This document shows positions 15,994 to 25,292 of a stretch of DNA of 64,000 nt, in pieces. The notes under the pieces are model-generated. The model worked only from the letters and a program-made list of their open reading frames with translations, had not been told where the DNA came from and searched no databases. Source of the stretch: an uncultured Clostridia bacterium (GTDB lineage: Bacteria > Bacillota > Clostridia > Oscillospirales > Acutalibacteraceae). A program made the position numbers and the translations under genes. Location: NCBI GenBank assembly GCA_937898625.1, contig CALEJF010000030.1, positions 1-64,000 of the forward strand, written 5' to 3'. Positions within the stretch are counted from its first letter, which is position 1, and the number at the start of each line of letters is the position of its first letter.

Positions 15994-16905
15994 ATGAAAC
16001 ATCTTTTAAGTATGCTCTCACTTTCAACTGAGGAGATTACAAATATTCTTAATCTTGCAGACCAGTTGAAATATGAAAATAAAAACGGAATCAAACATCA
16101 TCGTCTTGAAGGACAGACACTTGGTATGATTTTCCAGAAATCATCAACTCGTACTCGTGTTTCCTTTGAAACAGGTATGTATCAGTTGGGTGGTCAGGCA
16201 TTGTTTTTGTCAAACCGTGACCTTCAAATCGGTCGTGGTGAGCCAATTCAGGATACTGCACGTGTTCTTTCCCGCTATCTTGATGGTATTATGATTAGAA
16301 CTTTCGAACAGAGTGAAGTTGAAAATCTCGCAAAATATGGTTCTATTCCAATTATCAATGGTCTTACAGATTTCTGCCACCCATGTCAGGTTCTTGCTGA
16401 CCTTATGACTGTACGTGAACACAGAGGTCACCTTGACGGACTTAAAATGACATATATCGGTGATGGTAACAATATGGCAAATTCACTCATCGTTGGTGGT
16501 CTTAAAATGGGTATGGATGTCACTGTTGCTTGTCCTGAAAATTTTGACCCTGACCAAAAAGTCCTTGATTTTGCAAAGAATTATAGTGGATTTGGTCTTT
16601 ATCGTGACCCTGTTGAGGCTTGTGCAGGTGCAGACGTAATCTTCACTGACGTTTGGGCATCAATGGGACAGGAACAAGAGGCTTACGAAAGAAGACAGAT
16701 TTTCCAAGGCGTTTACCAAATCAATGATAAGTTGTTAGAAGCAGCAAATCCGGGATGTATGGTACAGCATTGTCTTCCTGCACACCGTGGCGAAGAAATC
16801 ACAGAAAAAGTGTTTGAAGAACACGCTGATGAAATCTTTGACGAGGCAGAAAACAGACTTCACGCACAAAAAGCAGTTATGGTTGCTTTGATGGAACGCA
16901 AATAA
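15994..16905 (+). CDS. argF: Ornithine carbamoyltransferase
   Basis: A 303-residue enzyme forming citrulline from ornithine and carbamoyl phosphate. The carbamoyl-phosphate motif SSTRTRVSFE is near 50-59, FCHPCQVLADL near 128-138, and the ornithine motif HCLPAHRGEE near 258-267. Ribosome site AAGGAG lies somewhat far from the ATG (about 11 bases). Last gene of the operon, followed directly by a terminator. No carA or carB is present in the window. Confidence 0.96.
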   Translation: MKHLLSMLSLSTEEITNILNLADQLKYENKNGIKHHRLEGQTLGMIFQKSSTRTRVSFETGMYQLGGQALFLSNRDLQIGRGEPIQDTARVLSRYLDGIMIRTFEQSEVENLAKYGSIPIINGLTDFCHPCQVLADLMTVREHRGHLDGLKMTYIGDGNNMANSLIVGGLKMGMDVTVACPENFDPDQKVLDFAKNYSGFGLYRDPVEACAGADVIFTDVWASMGQEQEAYERRQIFQGVYQINDKLLEAANPGCMVQHCLPAHRGEEITEKVFEEHADEIFDEAENRLHAQKAVMVALMERK

Positions 16906-16916
16906 GAGAAAAAGTA

Positions 16917-16947
16917 GGGGCGGTTCATGAGAATCGTCCCTTTTTTT
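16917..16947 (+). terminator. Terminator of the arginine operon
   Basis: GGGGCG and CGTCCC enclose TTCATGAGAA (16917-16940), with seven T (16941-16947). The GTAGGGGCGGTTC core resembles a dispersed repeat also seen as GTAGGGGCAGG at 52571. Confidence 0.85.
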
Positions 16948-16980
16948 GTCTGCCTATAATGAAAGAAATGATTTTTGGCG

Positions 16981-17014
16981 AAAAAACGGCGGAGTCATAA
17001 GTCTTGACCCCGCC
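16981..17014 (-). terminator. Terminator of ilvA-ridA
   Basis: On the minus strand GGCGGGGTCA and TGACTCCGCC pair with one mismatch and GTTTTTT follows. Confidence 0.75.
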
Positions 17015-17035
17015 ATATCATTTTTATTTTAAATT

Positions 17036-17413
17036 TTATTTTAATACTGCAATTGTTTCAACTTCCACAAGCACATCTTTGGGAAGTTGTTTTGCTGCTA
17101 CGCAAGAACGAGCAGGTTTAGATGTAAAGTATTCTGCATATATTCCGTTGAATACTCCGAAATCTTCCATATTTTTAAGGAAACAAGTTGTTTTTACAAC
17201 ATTGTGGAGGTCACTGCCTGATGCTTCAAGAAGGTTTTTGATATTTTCGCAAACTTGTTTTGTTTGTTCTTCAATTGTTACTGCTTCAATTTCGCCGTTT
17301 GCAGGGTTGATTGCGATTTGTCCTGATGTGAAAACGAAATTCCCTACAATCTTTGCCTGCGAATATGGTCCGATTGCTGCAGGTGCTTTGTCTGTACTGA
17401 TTGTTTTAATCAT
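17036..17413 (-). CDS. ridA: RidA/YjgF family imine deaminase
   Basis: A 125-residue trimeric enzyme of the Rid family that hydrolyses reactive 2-aminoacrylate and other enamines or imines released by PLP enzymes. Motifs include AIGPYSQAK, FTSGQI and the C-terminal CVAAKQLPKDVLVEVE with the substrate-binding Arg just ahead (KPARSC). It lies 12 bases downstream of ilvA on the same strand. Threonine dehydratase is the classical source of the damaging intermediates, so the pairing fits metabolic repair. Confidence 0.94.
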   Translation of the reverse strand: MIKTISTDKAPAAIGPYSQAKIVGNFVFTSGQIAINPANGEIEAVTIEEQTKQVCENIKNLLEASGSDLHNVVKTTCFLKNMEDFGVFNGIYAEYFTSKPARSCVAAKQLPKDVLVEVETIAVLK

Positions 17414-17425
17414 AATAATTTCTCC

Positions 17426-18619
17426 TTATACAAGTTTATAACCTTGGCTGATAAGTTCATTTTTGATAAGTTTAATATGGTCAAAGTTTCGTGTTTCAAG
17501 CAAAATTCTTAAGAAACAACCATTGATGTCAGAACTTTCTGATGCTCTTTCGTGGTGGATTGAAATAACATTACCACCCAAATCTGCAATAATATTTGAA
17601 ACACCTTTAAGCTGACCGGGTTTGTCAACAAGTTCAATTGTGAGGGAATATGTACGACCACTTGTGAGCAAACCACGCTTAATAACACGGGACAGAATTG
17701 TAACATCAATATTACCGCCTGAAACAAGGCAAACAACCTTTTTGCCCTCAACAGGAATTTTATCAAACATTACTGCTGCAACTGAAACAGCACCCGCACC
17801 TTCAGTAATAAGCTTTTGTTGTTCAATAAGTGTGAGAATTGCTGTTGCGATTTCGTCGTCGGAAACTGTTACAACCTCGTCAACATATTTTTTTACATAC
17901 TCGAATGTGTTTGCACCCGGCTCTTTTACTGCGATACCGTCAGCAATAGTTGAAACATTATCGAGTCGCTCAATTTTGTCATCCTTGATTGAGTTGTACA
18001 TACTTGGTGCACCTTTTGCTTGAACACCGTAAATTTTAACATTGGGGTTAAGTGCTTTAATTGCAAATGAAACACCGCTGATGAGTCCGCCACCGCCGAT
18101 TGGCACAACAACTGCATCAACATCTTTAAGCTGGTCAAGGATTTCAAGTCCGATTGTGCCCTGACCTGCGATAACATCATCGTCATCAAAGGGGTGAACA
18201 AAGGTGTAGCCTTTTTCGTCCCTTAACTGTAATGCTTTATTGTATGCATCGTCATAAACACCTTCAACAAGGCAGATATCTGCGCCATAGCTTTTTGTTG
18301 CTTCAACCTTTGAAATTGGAGCACCGTCAGGAAGGCAAATAAGTGACTTAATGCCGTTCTTTGTTGCAGCAAGTGCAACACCTTGAGCGTGGTTACCGGC
18401 TGAACAAGCAATAACGCCTTTTTCCTTTTCCTCTGCTGAAAGCTGACTGATTTTATAAGCAGCACCACGAACTTTGAAAGAACCTGTTACCTGCAAGTTT
18501 TCTGTTTTAAGATAAACCTCACAGTCCTTACGGATTTTTGGTGCATAAATCATATCTGTTTTACGGATAATATCCTTTAAAACAAATGATGCGTGATAGA
18601 TTTTATCAAGTGTTACCAT
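17426..18619 (-). CDS. ilvA: Threonine ammonia-lyase with C-terminal ACT domain
   Basis: A 397-residue PLP enzyme converting threonine to 2-oxobutyrate. The PLP lysine is in TGSFKVRGA (about residue 47), the phosphate-binding glycine loop in PIGGGGLISG near 173. The last 80 residues form one ACT domain (SLTIELVDKPGQLKGVSNIIAD). This 400-residue layout fits the short bacterial form; isoleucine-synthetic or catabolic use cannot be told apart from sequence alone. Start ATG 18619 behind AGAAAGAAG. Confidence 0.92.
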   Translation of the reverse strand: MVTLDKIYHASFVLKDIIRKTDMIYAPKIRKDCEVYLKTENLQVTGSFKVRGAAYKISQLSAEEKEKGVIACSAGNHAQGVALAATKNGIKSLICLPDGAPISKVEATKSYGADICLVEGVYDDAYNKALQLRDEKGYTFVHPFDDDDVIAGQGTIGLEILDQLKDVDAVVVPIGGGGLISGVSFAIKALNPNVKIYGVQAKGAPSMYNSIKDDKIERLDNVSTIADGIAVKEPGANTFEYVKKYVDEVVTVSDDEIATAILTLIEQQKLITEGAGAVSVAAVMFDKIPVEGKKVVCLVSGGNIDVTILSRVIKRGLLTSGRTYSLTIELVDKPGQLKGVSNIIADLGGNVISIHHERASESSDINGCFLRILLETRNFDHIKLIKNELISQGYKLV

Positions 18620-18712
18620 AGTATTACTTCTTTCTGAAAAAGATTAGAGTTATTGTAGCACAGTAAAGGATGAAAATGCAATAGGGAAATGAAAAATATA
18701 CTAAAATAGAAA

Positions 18713-18789
18713 GTCATTCTGAACGAAGTGAAGAATCTCTATGCGTTATCACATATTTAAAGGAGATTCTTCGCGTTGCTCAGAATGAC
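18713..18789. repeat. TCATTCTGA palindromic element (MITE-like), copy 1
   Basis: Inverted termini GTCATTCTGA and CTCAGAATGAC with inner arms GAAGAATCTC and GAGATTCTTC; whole unit 77 bases. Second copy at 46607-46691. Confidence 0.82.
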
Positions 18790-18812
18790 ATTAAACTTAT
18801 TATAGTATTATC

Positions 18813-20162
18813 TTACCATTCTATTGTTTCGTTATAATCATCATAACCATAGTTACCTGCGGTGTTTTTAAGTAATTCTGCTAAATCTACTTTTTCACCA
18901 TAGGGGTCTTTCACACTAATTTTTTTAAGAATAGGTTTAATTCTGTTTAAAAATGCGATGAAAACATCACCCTCAGGTGTACCCTCGTTATAAGTCTGAT
19001 TACCACGGAAAACATTTCGTACAAGTACAGTTGCATAGTCAATAAGTTTAACATTTCGGATACTCTTGTCGCATTTTATAAAGAGTACTCTTGCAAGAGT
19101 GCCAAGTTTTATTGAACAAAGCAGTTTTCCTGCCATACGAAGTGCAAAAACAAGACCTTTACTTTCTTTGATATGGAATTTACGCATAGCACGGGTTGTG
19201 TCGTCACGCAAGTCAAGTAAAATGTTTCTAATCATGGCATCAAAAACCGATGTAAGATATTCTTTGCAGGTCAAACCCTTTGTATCATAGTCAAAATCGG
19301 GTGTAGGAATACTCTCAATTTCCGCCTTGTTGTTATTAAGAGTTACAAGTCTTATGTATGATGGGTCAGCAATAATTGAGCCTGTTGTTACATCAAAGAA
19401 TTTGTTGCCCTTTTCTGTTGCGAATTCGTTGATACTCTGGTTATGCATATGTCCAGTGAAAACAAGATGCACGCCTTCGTCCGCAAGTAAAGTTGCAACC
19501 GATTTGTAATCATACATAAGTGCAGATTTAATAATTGAGAATATAGGCTGAATGGGCAAAACAGGGTAATGGCAAATTGCAAACATTGTCTGGTTTTCTT
19601 CCCTTGCCTTTTTAGTCTGCACCTTAATCCATTCAACTTGTTTTTCAGTTAAACTGAATTGACCTTTTGTTTTAATATCCGCGTTTATTGCTAAAAGTCG
19701 TACATCTTCGCTTAACTGTGCAACATAGGAAAGATGTTCACTATCCACTGCGATTGCGTCACTGAATCCGAAATCATTATAGAGTTTAATAAGGTCTTCT
19801 TTAGGTGTTGGTTCAGGCATATATCTGCCATTTTCACCGAATGCGAATGGGTCGCCTTTCCAGTCGTGGTCAGCTGTAATAAGATAAACCTTTTTACCCT
19901 TTGCTTTTACATCATAAAGCAGTTTTATGAATTTCTCGTGACTTTTTCTTTCCCCATTCTGTGTTAGGTCGCCGACGATTATAACTGTATCGGCAAGGTC
20001 AGTTTCACCTAAATACTTGAAAACTGCATTATTGATACTTTCGGTTTCAGCAAAACACTTTTGCTCGTAATGCATAAAATCATCATAAGCAGGTCCACTG
20101 CAACCTAAATCTGTATCGAAAAAATGTGGGTCTGTTAAAACTAAAAACTTAAAATCTTTCAT
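18813..20162 (-). CDS. Calcineurin-like metallophosphoesterase
   Basis: A 449-residue cytoplasmic protein with the five metallophosphoesterase blocks in order: LTDPHFF (D8, H10), GDLTQNGE near 64, TADHDW (an altered GNHE/D block) near 98, ICHYPVLP near 198 and FTGHMHNQS near 239. There is no signal peptide. The C-terminal 200 residues are helical and unassigned. It starts at ATG 20162 after AAAGGTG. Substrate unknown. It stands between a MITE-like element and a REP copy. Confidence 0.87.
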   Translation of the reverse strand: MKDFKFLVLTDPHFFDTDLGCSGPAYDDFMHYEQKCFAETESINNAVFKYLGETDLADTVIIVGDLTQNGERKSHEKFIKLLYDVKAKGKKVYLITADHDWKGDPFAFGENGRYMPEPTPKEDLIKLYNDFGFSDAIAVDSEHLSYVAQLSEDVRLLAINADIKTKGQFSLTEKQVEWIKVQTKKAREENQTMFAICHYPVLPIQPIFSIIKSALMYDYKSVATLLADEGVHLVFTGHMHNQSINEFATEKGNKFFDVTTGSIIADPSYIRLVTLNNNKAEIESIPTPDFDYDTKGLTCKEYLTSVFDAMIRNILLDLRDDTTRAMRKFHIKESKGLVFALRMAGKLLCSIKLGTLARVLFIKCDKSIRNVKLIDYATVLVRNVFRGNQTYNEGTPEGDVFIAFLNRIKPILKKISVKDPYGEKVDLAELLKNTAGNYGYDDYNETIEW

Positions 20163-20184
20163 AATTTCACCTTTAAAAATTATA

Positions 20185-20211
20185 CGGGTCGTCGGGGACG
20201 CCGACCCCTAC
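20185..20211 (-). repeat. REP element, copy 4, outside the arginine operon
   Basis: Same 27 bases as the copy inside the RAYT gene (11901-11927), 8 kb from the RAYT. Lies just upstream of the metallophosphoesterase start. Confidence 0.85.
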
Positions 20212-20216
20212 AAAAG

Positions 20217-20242
20217 TAAAGCCTACATTTAAGTAGGCTTTT
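20217..20242 (-). terminator. Terminator of the YhhN/GPH transporter genes
   Basis: AAAGCCTAC (20218-20226) pairs with GTAGGCTTT (20233-20241), loop ATTTAA. On the minus strand TTTACTTTT follows. Confidence 0.7.
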
Positions 20243-20250
20243 GATTTTGA

Positions 20251-21753
20251 TTATTCTACTACTAAGCCTTCTGCTTCACGTTTTGCCTGAAGTTGTGCCA
20301 CCATTTCTTTCTTTTCTTTACCTGCAATTCTGTAGAAGAACATTGGAATTGCACAGAGAAGCATACTAATACCGGGAACGATTGAAACAAGTGAGAACAT
20401 TGCAAATCTCATATCAGCAGGCATATCAAGTGCCGATACAACTGAAGTTGAAGAAAGCATCTGTGCAGGGTCAAGACCGATTACCATATACATAATAACG
20501 ATACCCGATGTAGCAAATGCATTACCGATTTTGTTGATGAAACCTTGGCAAGCTGCACCGAGAGCATTATCACGGAAGCCTGTTTTAAGCTCCATATAGT
20601 CAAGACAGTCACCAATCATTGCAAGGGTAATTGTATTGATAACACCAAGAGGAATACAAGAAATAATGATGAATGGGATACAAGCGTAAAGATTCATTGT
20701 AAACCAACCAACAAGAGTTGTTATGATGCTTGCAACAAAGCCTGCAAGACAAGTTGTGATAACAAGTTTCTTATAGTCAAACTTTTTCATAAGTTTTGGC
20801 ATAAAGAGTGTTGCACCGAAAAGACCTACAATTGAACTAATCTGGAAAACTGTTTTAACTGTTGAAATACTACCTTCAATAGCCGCAATTCTTTCAGCCT
20901 CGGTTGCAAGAGTTGCAAGGTCAGGACCTATGTAAAATGAGTAACGAGCAACATGGATAGCTGCGGCAGAAACCATGTAACGTCCACTTGAAAGAACACC
21001 CATCAAGAGAACAAGCATAAGTGGTTTACACTTAAATACACGAGCAAGTTGTGATGGTTCACCTGGCTGATGTTTACGAACAGGCATTTTAACATGTTCC
21101 TTAACACCAGTACAAGCACGGGAATAAAGAATTATGCCAATACCAACTGTCACGATAGCCATAATGAGATATTTTCTCTTTTGAAGCATAAGTGGGTCAG
21201 GCGCTGTCTCTTGTTTTCCTGCCCAAGCCATAATAACAAGACCAATTACAAGGAAAAGAACTTCAGGAACAGCAGAACCAATTGAGTTATAAATTTTACT
21301 TACAGAAATAACAGAACTTCTTTCTTCCGAATCAGGAGTCATAACATTTGGAAGTCCCCAGAATGCAACGTCGCCAACAGTATAAATCATACCCCAAGCA
21401 ACATATACGATTGCTGAATAAATCATCATTTCTGTTTTGCCAAGGTTCGGGCTTAAATACATAAGTAATGTTACAACAGCGATTGGAATCAATGCAAAGC
21501 GAATAAATGGCAACATTTTACCTGATTTAAGGTTGCTTCTGTCAACAATCATACCCATGAGTGGGTCATTGATAGCATCCCAAACTCGTGCTAAAAGCAT
21601 AAGCAAAAGCACAAACATCGGTGTCAACTGCAAAACATTGAGATAATAGTCACTGATATAGCTTGACATCAAAGCATAAATCATACCCTGACCTAAACCT
21701 GCAACGCAAAAAGCAGTCATTTCATTTTTCTTAACATACTTTTTCTGTTCCAT
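20251..21753 (-). CDS. GPH-family (MelB-like) sugar:cation symporter
   Basis: A 500-residue, 12-helix symporter of the glycoside-pentoside-hexuronide family. The family motif ARVWDAINDPLMGMIVDR lies in helix 2 near residues 55-72, including the Asp residues used for cation binding in MelB. A second hallmark, GDCLDYMELKTG, lies near 385. Start ATG 21753 follows AAGGAG. It is the last gene of a run with two YhhN proteins 15 bases upstream. Substrate not determinable. Confidence 0.9.
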   Translation of the reverse strand: MEQKKYVKKNEMTAFCVAGLGQGMIYALMSSYISDYYLNVLQLTPMFVLLLMLLARVWDAINDPLMGMIVDRSNLKSGKMLPFIRFALIPIAVVTLLMYLSPNLGKTEMMIYSAIVYVAWGMIYTVGDVAFWGLPNVMTPDSEERSSVISVSKIYNSIGSAVPEVLFLVIGLVIMAWAGKQETAPDPLMLQKRKYLIMAIVTVGIGIILYSRACTGVKEHVKMPVRKHQPGEPSQLARVFKCKPLMLVLLMGVLSSGRYMVSAAAIHVARYSFYIGPDLATLATEAERIAAIEGSISTVKTVFQISSIVGLFGATLFMPKLMKKFDYKKLVITTCLAGFVASIITTLVGWFTMNLYACIPFIIISCIPLGVINTITLAMIGDCLDYMELKTGFRDNALGAACQGFINKIGNAFATSGIVIMYMVIGLDPAQMLSSTSVVSALDMPADMRFAMFSLVSIVPGISMLLCAIPMFFYRIAGKEKKEMVAQLQAKREAEGLVVE

Positions 21754-21768
21754 ATAAATTTCTCCTTA

Positions 21769-22506
21769 TCACATAAGAATTGATAATGCTAAAACAAATT
21801 GCGATGTAAAATATACCGAATGGTTTAAAACTACATTACGACTTGTATTTCCACCTTTTTTAAAGAAAACAAAGGAAAGCACTAAATCAGAAAGTGCAAA
21901 CATCAATGTTCCTATAAACATTATTACAAACCTTGGCAGTACTGATGATGTGTCCACTCCGTTGAGCATTGGTAAAACACCAAACATATTCATAGCATTA
22001 AGACTGAATGTAACTGTCATCATAGTTACAATGGAATATACTAGTGTTATTGAACCAAATTTGCCGTAATCAAATCCCATTTTTCTTGATGAGAAATGAA
22101 CAACCAAGGATATTATAATCGCATTGAAAATTGCAAAGGAAATCTGCCAAGCTACATATTCAGGGTATGCAGCGAGAATTCCGACAACATAGAAAATATG
22201 CCCGATTAAAAAACTAATCATTCCCGCGAAAGTATAAGTCTCATCAAAATCCCTATGCACAAATTTCAAATCGAGCCATATATCTCCAAGCATACCAAAA
22301 ATAAGACCAATTACGATAAATACACCATAATAATAGTTCTCAGGTTTTATTGAAAGAGCAGTAAAAGAAGAAAGTATAAAAAGCACGGCGGATATTGTTT
22401 TTAAAAACAATGCTTTTACGCCACCTTGTTTAACCCTTACTACGAGGAATGCAATAACACAAAAAACAAATGCCAGAAGTAATGCTATATATAAAAAATT
22501 GAGCAT
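21769..22506 (-). CDS. YhhN family membrane protein (lysoplasmalogenase-like)
   Basis: A 245-residue protein with about eight membrane helices. The two YhhN/TMEM86 signatures are present: GLIFGMLGDIWLDLK and FALSDLVLSFVFF, with conserved Asp residues near the membrane centre. The frame extends to 22575, but ATG 22506 has GGAAGGAG ahead. Eukaryotic TMEM86B cleaves lysoplasmalogens; clostridial plasmalogen lipids make the same role possible here, not proven. It is a paralogue of the next gene upstream. Confidence 0.85.
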   Translation of the reverse strand: MLNFLYIALLLAFVFCVIAFLVVRVKQGGVKALFLKTISAVLFILSSFTALSIKPENYYYGVFIVIGLIFGMLGDIWLDLKFVHRDFDETYTFAGMISFLIGHIFYVVGILAAYPEYVAWQISFAIFNAIIISLVVHFSSRKMGFDYGKFGSITLVYSIVTMMTVTFSLNAMNMFGVLPMLNGVDTSSVLPRFVIMFIGTLMFALSDLVLSFVFFKKGGNTSRNVVLNHSVYFTSQFVLALSILM

Positions 22507-22619
22507 CTGCAAAGTACTCCTTCCCCTTAAAATTTTCACATAAAAAATTATACCAATAGTTGCAGGAAAATACAACTATCAGTATAACCAAATTTAATAT
22601 TTATTTTTTTACACTGTGA

Positions 22620-23330
22620 CTATTTAAGTAACAATGTACTTGCAAAAGTGAATTGTGCTGCATAGTAAAGAAGATGATTTATTACAACATTTGTTTTTGT
22701 ATTTCCGCCTTCTTTGAAATAAATGTTTGAAAGCACCAAATCTGAAAGAGTGAAAAGGACGGATGCTATTGAAAGCATAAGCAAATCCTTTGAGAATCCC
22801 TTGAAGAAAATGCCGTTAATCGCTGTGAACATAGTGCAGGAAAGAAGCATACCGTAAAGGAAGAGGATTTTCTTATATCTGCCGTATTTTACTTTCATAG
22901 GCTTTTCAAGAGCCAATGTTACAGTTGCAAATACAACTGATGCTACAATATTTATTATACCATACCACCATTCAAATTCGCCTTCACCGTATTTATAGGC
23001 AACTGCAGGGATATAGAAAATATGGTTGACGATAAAGCAGATAATACCTGCATATGTATAAATGTGATTATGTTGCTTGTAAACATATTTCATATCAAGC
23101 CACACATCGCCTAAAAGCCCGAAAATAAGTCCCATAATAACGAGAATACCGTATTCGAAGCTTTCGTGGTTATAGGCAAAGGCTGAAAATGCACTGCCGA
23201 TAAAACAAACTGAAGCACCAGCCTTTAAAAACATTGCAGCTACGCCACCGCGAAGAACACGCAGAATAAGGAATGAAATTGTTACCAAAACTCCTACAAT
23301 AACAGCACCAGCATAAATATAATGATACAT
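22620..23330 (-). CDS. YhhN family membrane protein, second copy
   Basis: A 236-residue paralogue of the previous gene with the same signatures (GLIFGLLGDVWLDMK, FTLSDLVLSNIYF) and the same C-terminal pattern GGNTxxNVVxNH. ATG 23330 is preferred over a TTG 18 bases upstream since GGGTGGGGG lies just ahead. 113 bases separate it from copy 1, in the same direction. Tandem duplication followed by divergence is the simplest reading. Confidence 0.85.
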   Translation of the reverse strand: MYHYIYAGAVIVGVLVTISFLILRVLRGGVAAMFLKAGASVCFIGSAFSAFAYNHESFEYGILVIMGLIFGLLGDVWLDMKYVYKQHNHIYTYAGIICFIVNHIFYIPAVAYKYGEGEFEWWYGIINIVASVVFATVTLALEKPMKVKYGRYKKILFLYGMLLSCTMFTAINGIFFKGFSKDLLMLSIASVLFTLSDLVLSNIYFKEGGNTKTNVVINHLLYYAAQFTFASTLLLK

Positions 23331-23416
23331 ATTCAAACCCCCACCCAAATATCATTTTGATACTCTTAATTATACTGTTAATTTTTTAACAATTCAAGAT
23401 TAATAATGCACAAAAT

Positions 23417-23590
23417 TTAGTTCTGTTTTTTGACAACACCGTATTCATCATCAAGTCTGAAATACGGACAACGATAGTTTGGGGAGGAGAGAAATCTCAT
23501 CATTTCGTCCTCATCAAGGTTAATATCGCAGCAATATTCTTGCAATTCGTCGTCGTAATAAAAATTTGCACAGTTTTCACATTGAGTCAT
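23417..23590 (-). CDS. Small Cys-rich clostridial protein (DUF6472-like)
   Basis: A 57-residue protein with two CxxC-like groups, MTQCENCANF at the N-terminus and YCCDINLDEDEM in the middle, then CPYFRLDDEYGVVKKQ. The pattern fits a short conserved clostridial family I recall as DUF6472; the number is from memory. It is probably metal-binding. ATG 23590 (after GAGG) is chosen over one 12 bases upstream. It starts one base after the nitroreductase stop, so the two are coupled. Confidence 0.75.
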   Translation of the reverse strand: MTQCENCANFYYDDELQEYCCDINLDEDEMMRFLSSPNYRCPYFRLDDEYGVVKKQN

Positions 23591-23591
23591 A

Positions 23592-24119
23592 TTATACCTC
23601 ACTTACAAGTTGGTCGTATGTTTTTCTCTTTTTAGTCGGCACAGCAGCATCTTCTTTTGCATAACCAAGACAAACAACAAGACGCACGGGGGTTTCAATT
23701 CCGCATATTTTTCTGATTTTTTTATCGTCGAACCAACCTAAAATACAAGTTCCAAGTCCCTGCACAGTTGCTTCGGCGGTCAAATATGCAGTTGCAATAC
23801 CAATGTCGATTGAACGGTAGTCGTTATCCTTTATTTTTGCACCAATAGCAGCAGTTTTGTTATAATTTGCCTCTGATACAACAATCATAACCGGCGCATC
23901 ACTTGCAAATTTATTCATTCCCATACCTTGAGTGGCTTTTGCAACCTCTTTTGCTTTTTCACCCTTACAAACCGTAAAATGATAAGGCTGACTGTTACAA
24001 GCAGATGGTGAAAGAATAGCGCTTTCAAGAATAGCCTTGATTTTTTCATTTTCAACTACCTTTTCAGCGTCATAACTACGGCAAGAGTATCTGTTTTGTG
24101 CTATTTCAGTAAAGTTCAT
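23592..24119 (-). CDS. Nitroreductase family protein
   Basis: A 175-residue FMN-dependent oxidoreductase. The N-terminal RYSCRSYDAEKV is the flavin-phosphate-binding Arg motif; SPSACNSQPYHF is the second FMN loop and GLGTCILGWFDDKKI the third. Length is that of small single-domain members. Substrate unknown. First gene of a two-gene unit with the small Cys-rich protein. Confidence 0.9.
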   Translation of the reverse strand: MNFTEIAQNRYSCRSYDAEKVVENEKIKAILESAILSPSACNSQPYHFTVCKGEKAKEVAKATQGMGMNKFASDAPVMIVVSEANYNKTAAIGAKIKDNDYRSIDIGIATAYLTAEATVQGLGTCILGWFDDKKIRKICGIETPVRLVVCLGYAKEDAAVPTKKRKTYDQLVSEV

Positions 24120-24241
24120 AGGATTACCTCATATAAAAATTATGTATTAATATATTAGTTTAGCATAAAAGTAATACATTTTCAATTGCACATTAAAAAA
24201 AGTGTATGAAATGAGTTTGACAAATTGGACTGTGTAGAACT

Positions 24242-24282
24242 GAATGAAGAATGTAAAGTGTCGGAACTGTGTTGCAATTATA
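24242..24282. repeat. Short dispersed repeat (copy 1)
   Basis: The stretch around AGTGTCGGAACTGTGTTGCA resembles AATGTCGAAACTGCGTTGCA at 52520-52539, with similar flanks. Both lie in intergenic DNA beside terminators. Confidence 0.5.
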
Positions 24283-24305
24283 CTCCCCTTTGTTTTAACA
24301 TAAAA

Positions 24306-24338
24306 ATGATGGCAGGCACTTTTTGTGTCTACCATCAT
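24306..24338 (-). terminator. Terminator of the hydrolase gene
   Basis: ATGATGG/CCATCAT plus inner pairs, loop rich in A on the minus strand, followed there by TTTTTATGTT. Confidence 0.75.
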
Positions 24339-24351
24339 TATATAACTTTAT

Positions 24352-25278
24352 TTATAAACTTTTACGAAGAAAGGCATTGGTTACGAATGCGATTTCTGTT
24401 GCTCTGTTTTCAATACACTGGTGTCCGCCACCCAATACATTATATGTTGTAGCATTTGGAAAAGCACTATTCATTTGCTCTTTCATCTGAGCATTGAGAA
24501 TAAGGTCACCACTTGCTTGAACTAAAAGCACAGGGCAGGTTATTCTGTCCGTGTTTGCCAAATCAGTTGGTTTTACATTGTACATCATTTCGCACATTCC
24601 TGCACCGAAACCGTCATACTGAACTGCATCTGTAACACCGTCAAGTTCGTAGTCCTTTGAAAATCTGCAATCAAGTGTAGCCATAAAGATTACCATCTTA
24701 ACAAGTGGGTCAATCTCCGTGCCATAGGTGAAGAAAGCATTCATTGTGCCCTTCATAATATCGGATTGAACAAGTCCTTTCATTTCTTCAGGGAACTCAC
24801 TCTGGGGAGCAGGGCAATAGAGGAGAAGCGCTTTAACGGGGTTTTCAATTGCGATATTTACTGCAACGCCACCACCCATTGAATGACCCGCTAAAATCCA
24901 CTCATCCATTGGAGCAATACTTTCCATAAGTTTTGTAATTAAGATTTCACGGTCAATAATTTCCATTTCAGGGGTTTCCCTTGTGCTGTAACCAAAGTTA
25001 GGAAGGTCAGCAAGGACACACTCATATCCCTTTCTAGACATTTCTGTTGCCATATTACGCCAGGCAAAGGTTGAACACATAAATCCGTGAAGCATCATAA
25101 TTCTGCCCTTGAATTTGCCCTGTGCCGGAATAACTCTGTAATGAATGTCATATTCGCCATAAGTGAAATATTTACTTTCCTCATAGGGTTTATAGCTTGT
25201 GTCAGCGGCAAATGCCACCACTGAAAGTGTTGATAACAAAACTGCCACAACACATAATATACTGAGTATCCTTTTCAT
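24352..25278 (-). CDS. Secreted alpha/beta hydrolase
   Basis: A 308-residue protein with a signal peptide (cleavage probably after VVAFAA, about residue 24). The oxyanion region MLHGFMCS is near 62, the nucleophile elbow GHSMGGG carries Ser about residue 137, and the catalytic His is likely in GGGHQC near 286. It lies 14 bases after a GPH transporter and should be co-transcribed with it. An esterase or lipase-like activity outside the cell is likely; the substrate is unknown. Confidence 0.88.
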   Translation of the reverse strand: MKRILSILCVVAVLLSTLSVVAFAADTSYKPYEESKYFTYGEYDIHYRVIPAQGKFKGRIMMLHGFMCSTFAWRNMATEMSRKGYECVLADLPNFGYSTRETPEMEIIDREILITKLMESIAPMDEWILAGHSMGGGVAVNIAIENPVKALLLYCPAPQSEFPEEMKGLVQSDIMKGTMNAFFTYGTEIDPLVKMVIFMATLDCRFSKDYELDGVTDAVQYDGFGAGMCEMMYNVKPTDLANTDRITCPVLLVQASGDLILNAQMKEQMNSAFPNATTYNVLGGGHQCIENRATEIAFVTNAFLRKSL

Positions 25279-25292
25279 TTCTATACTCCTTT

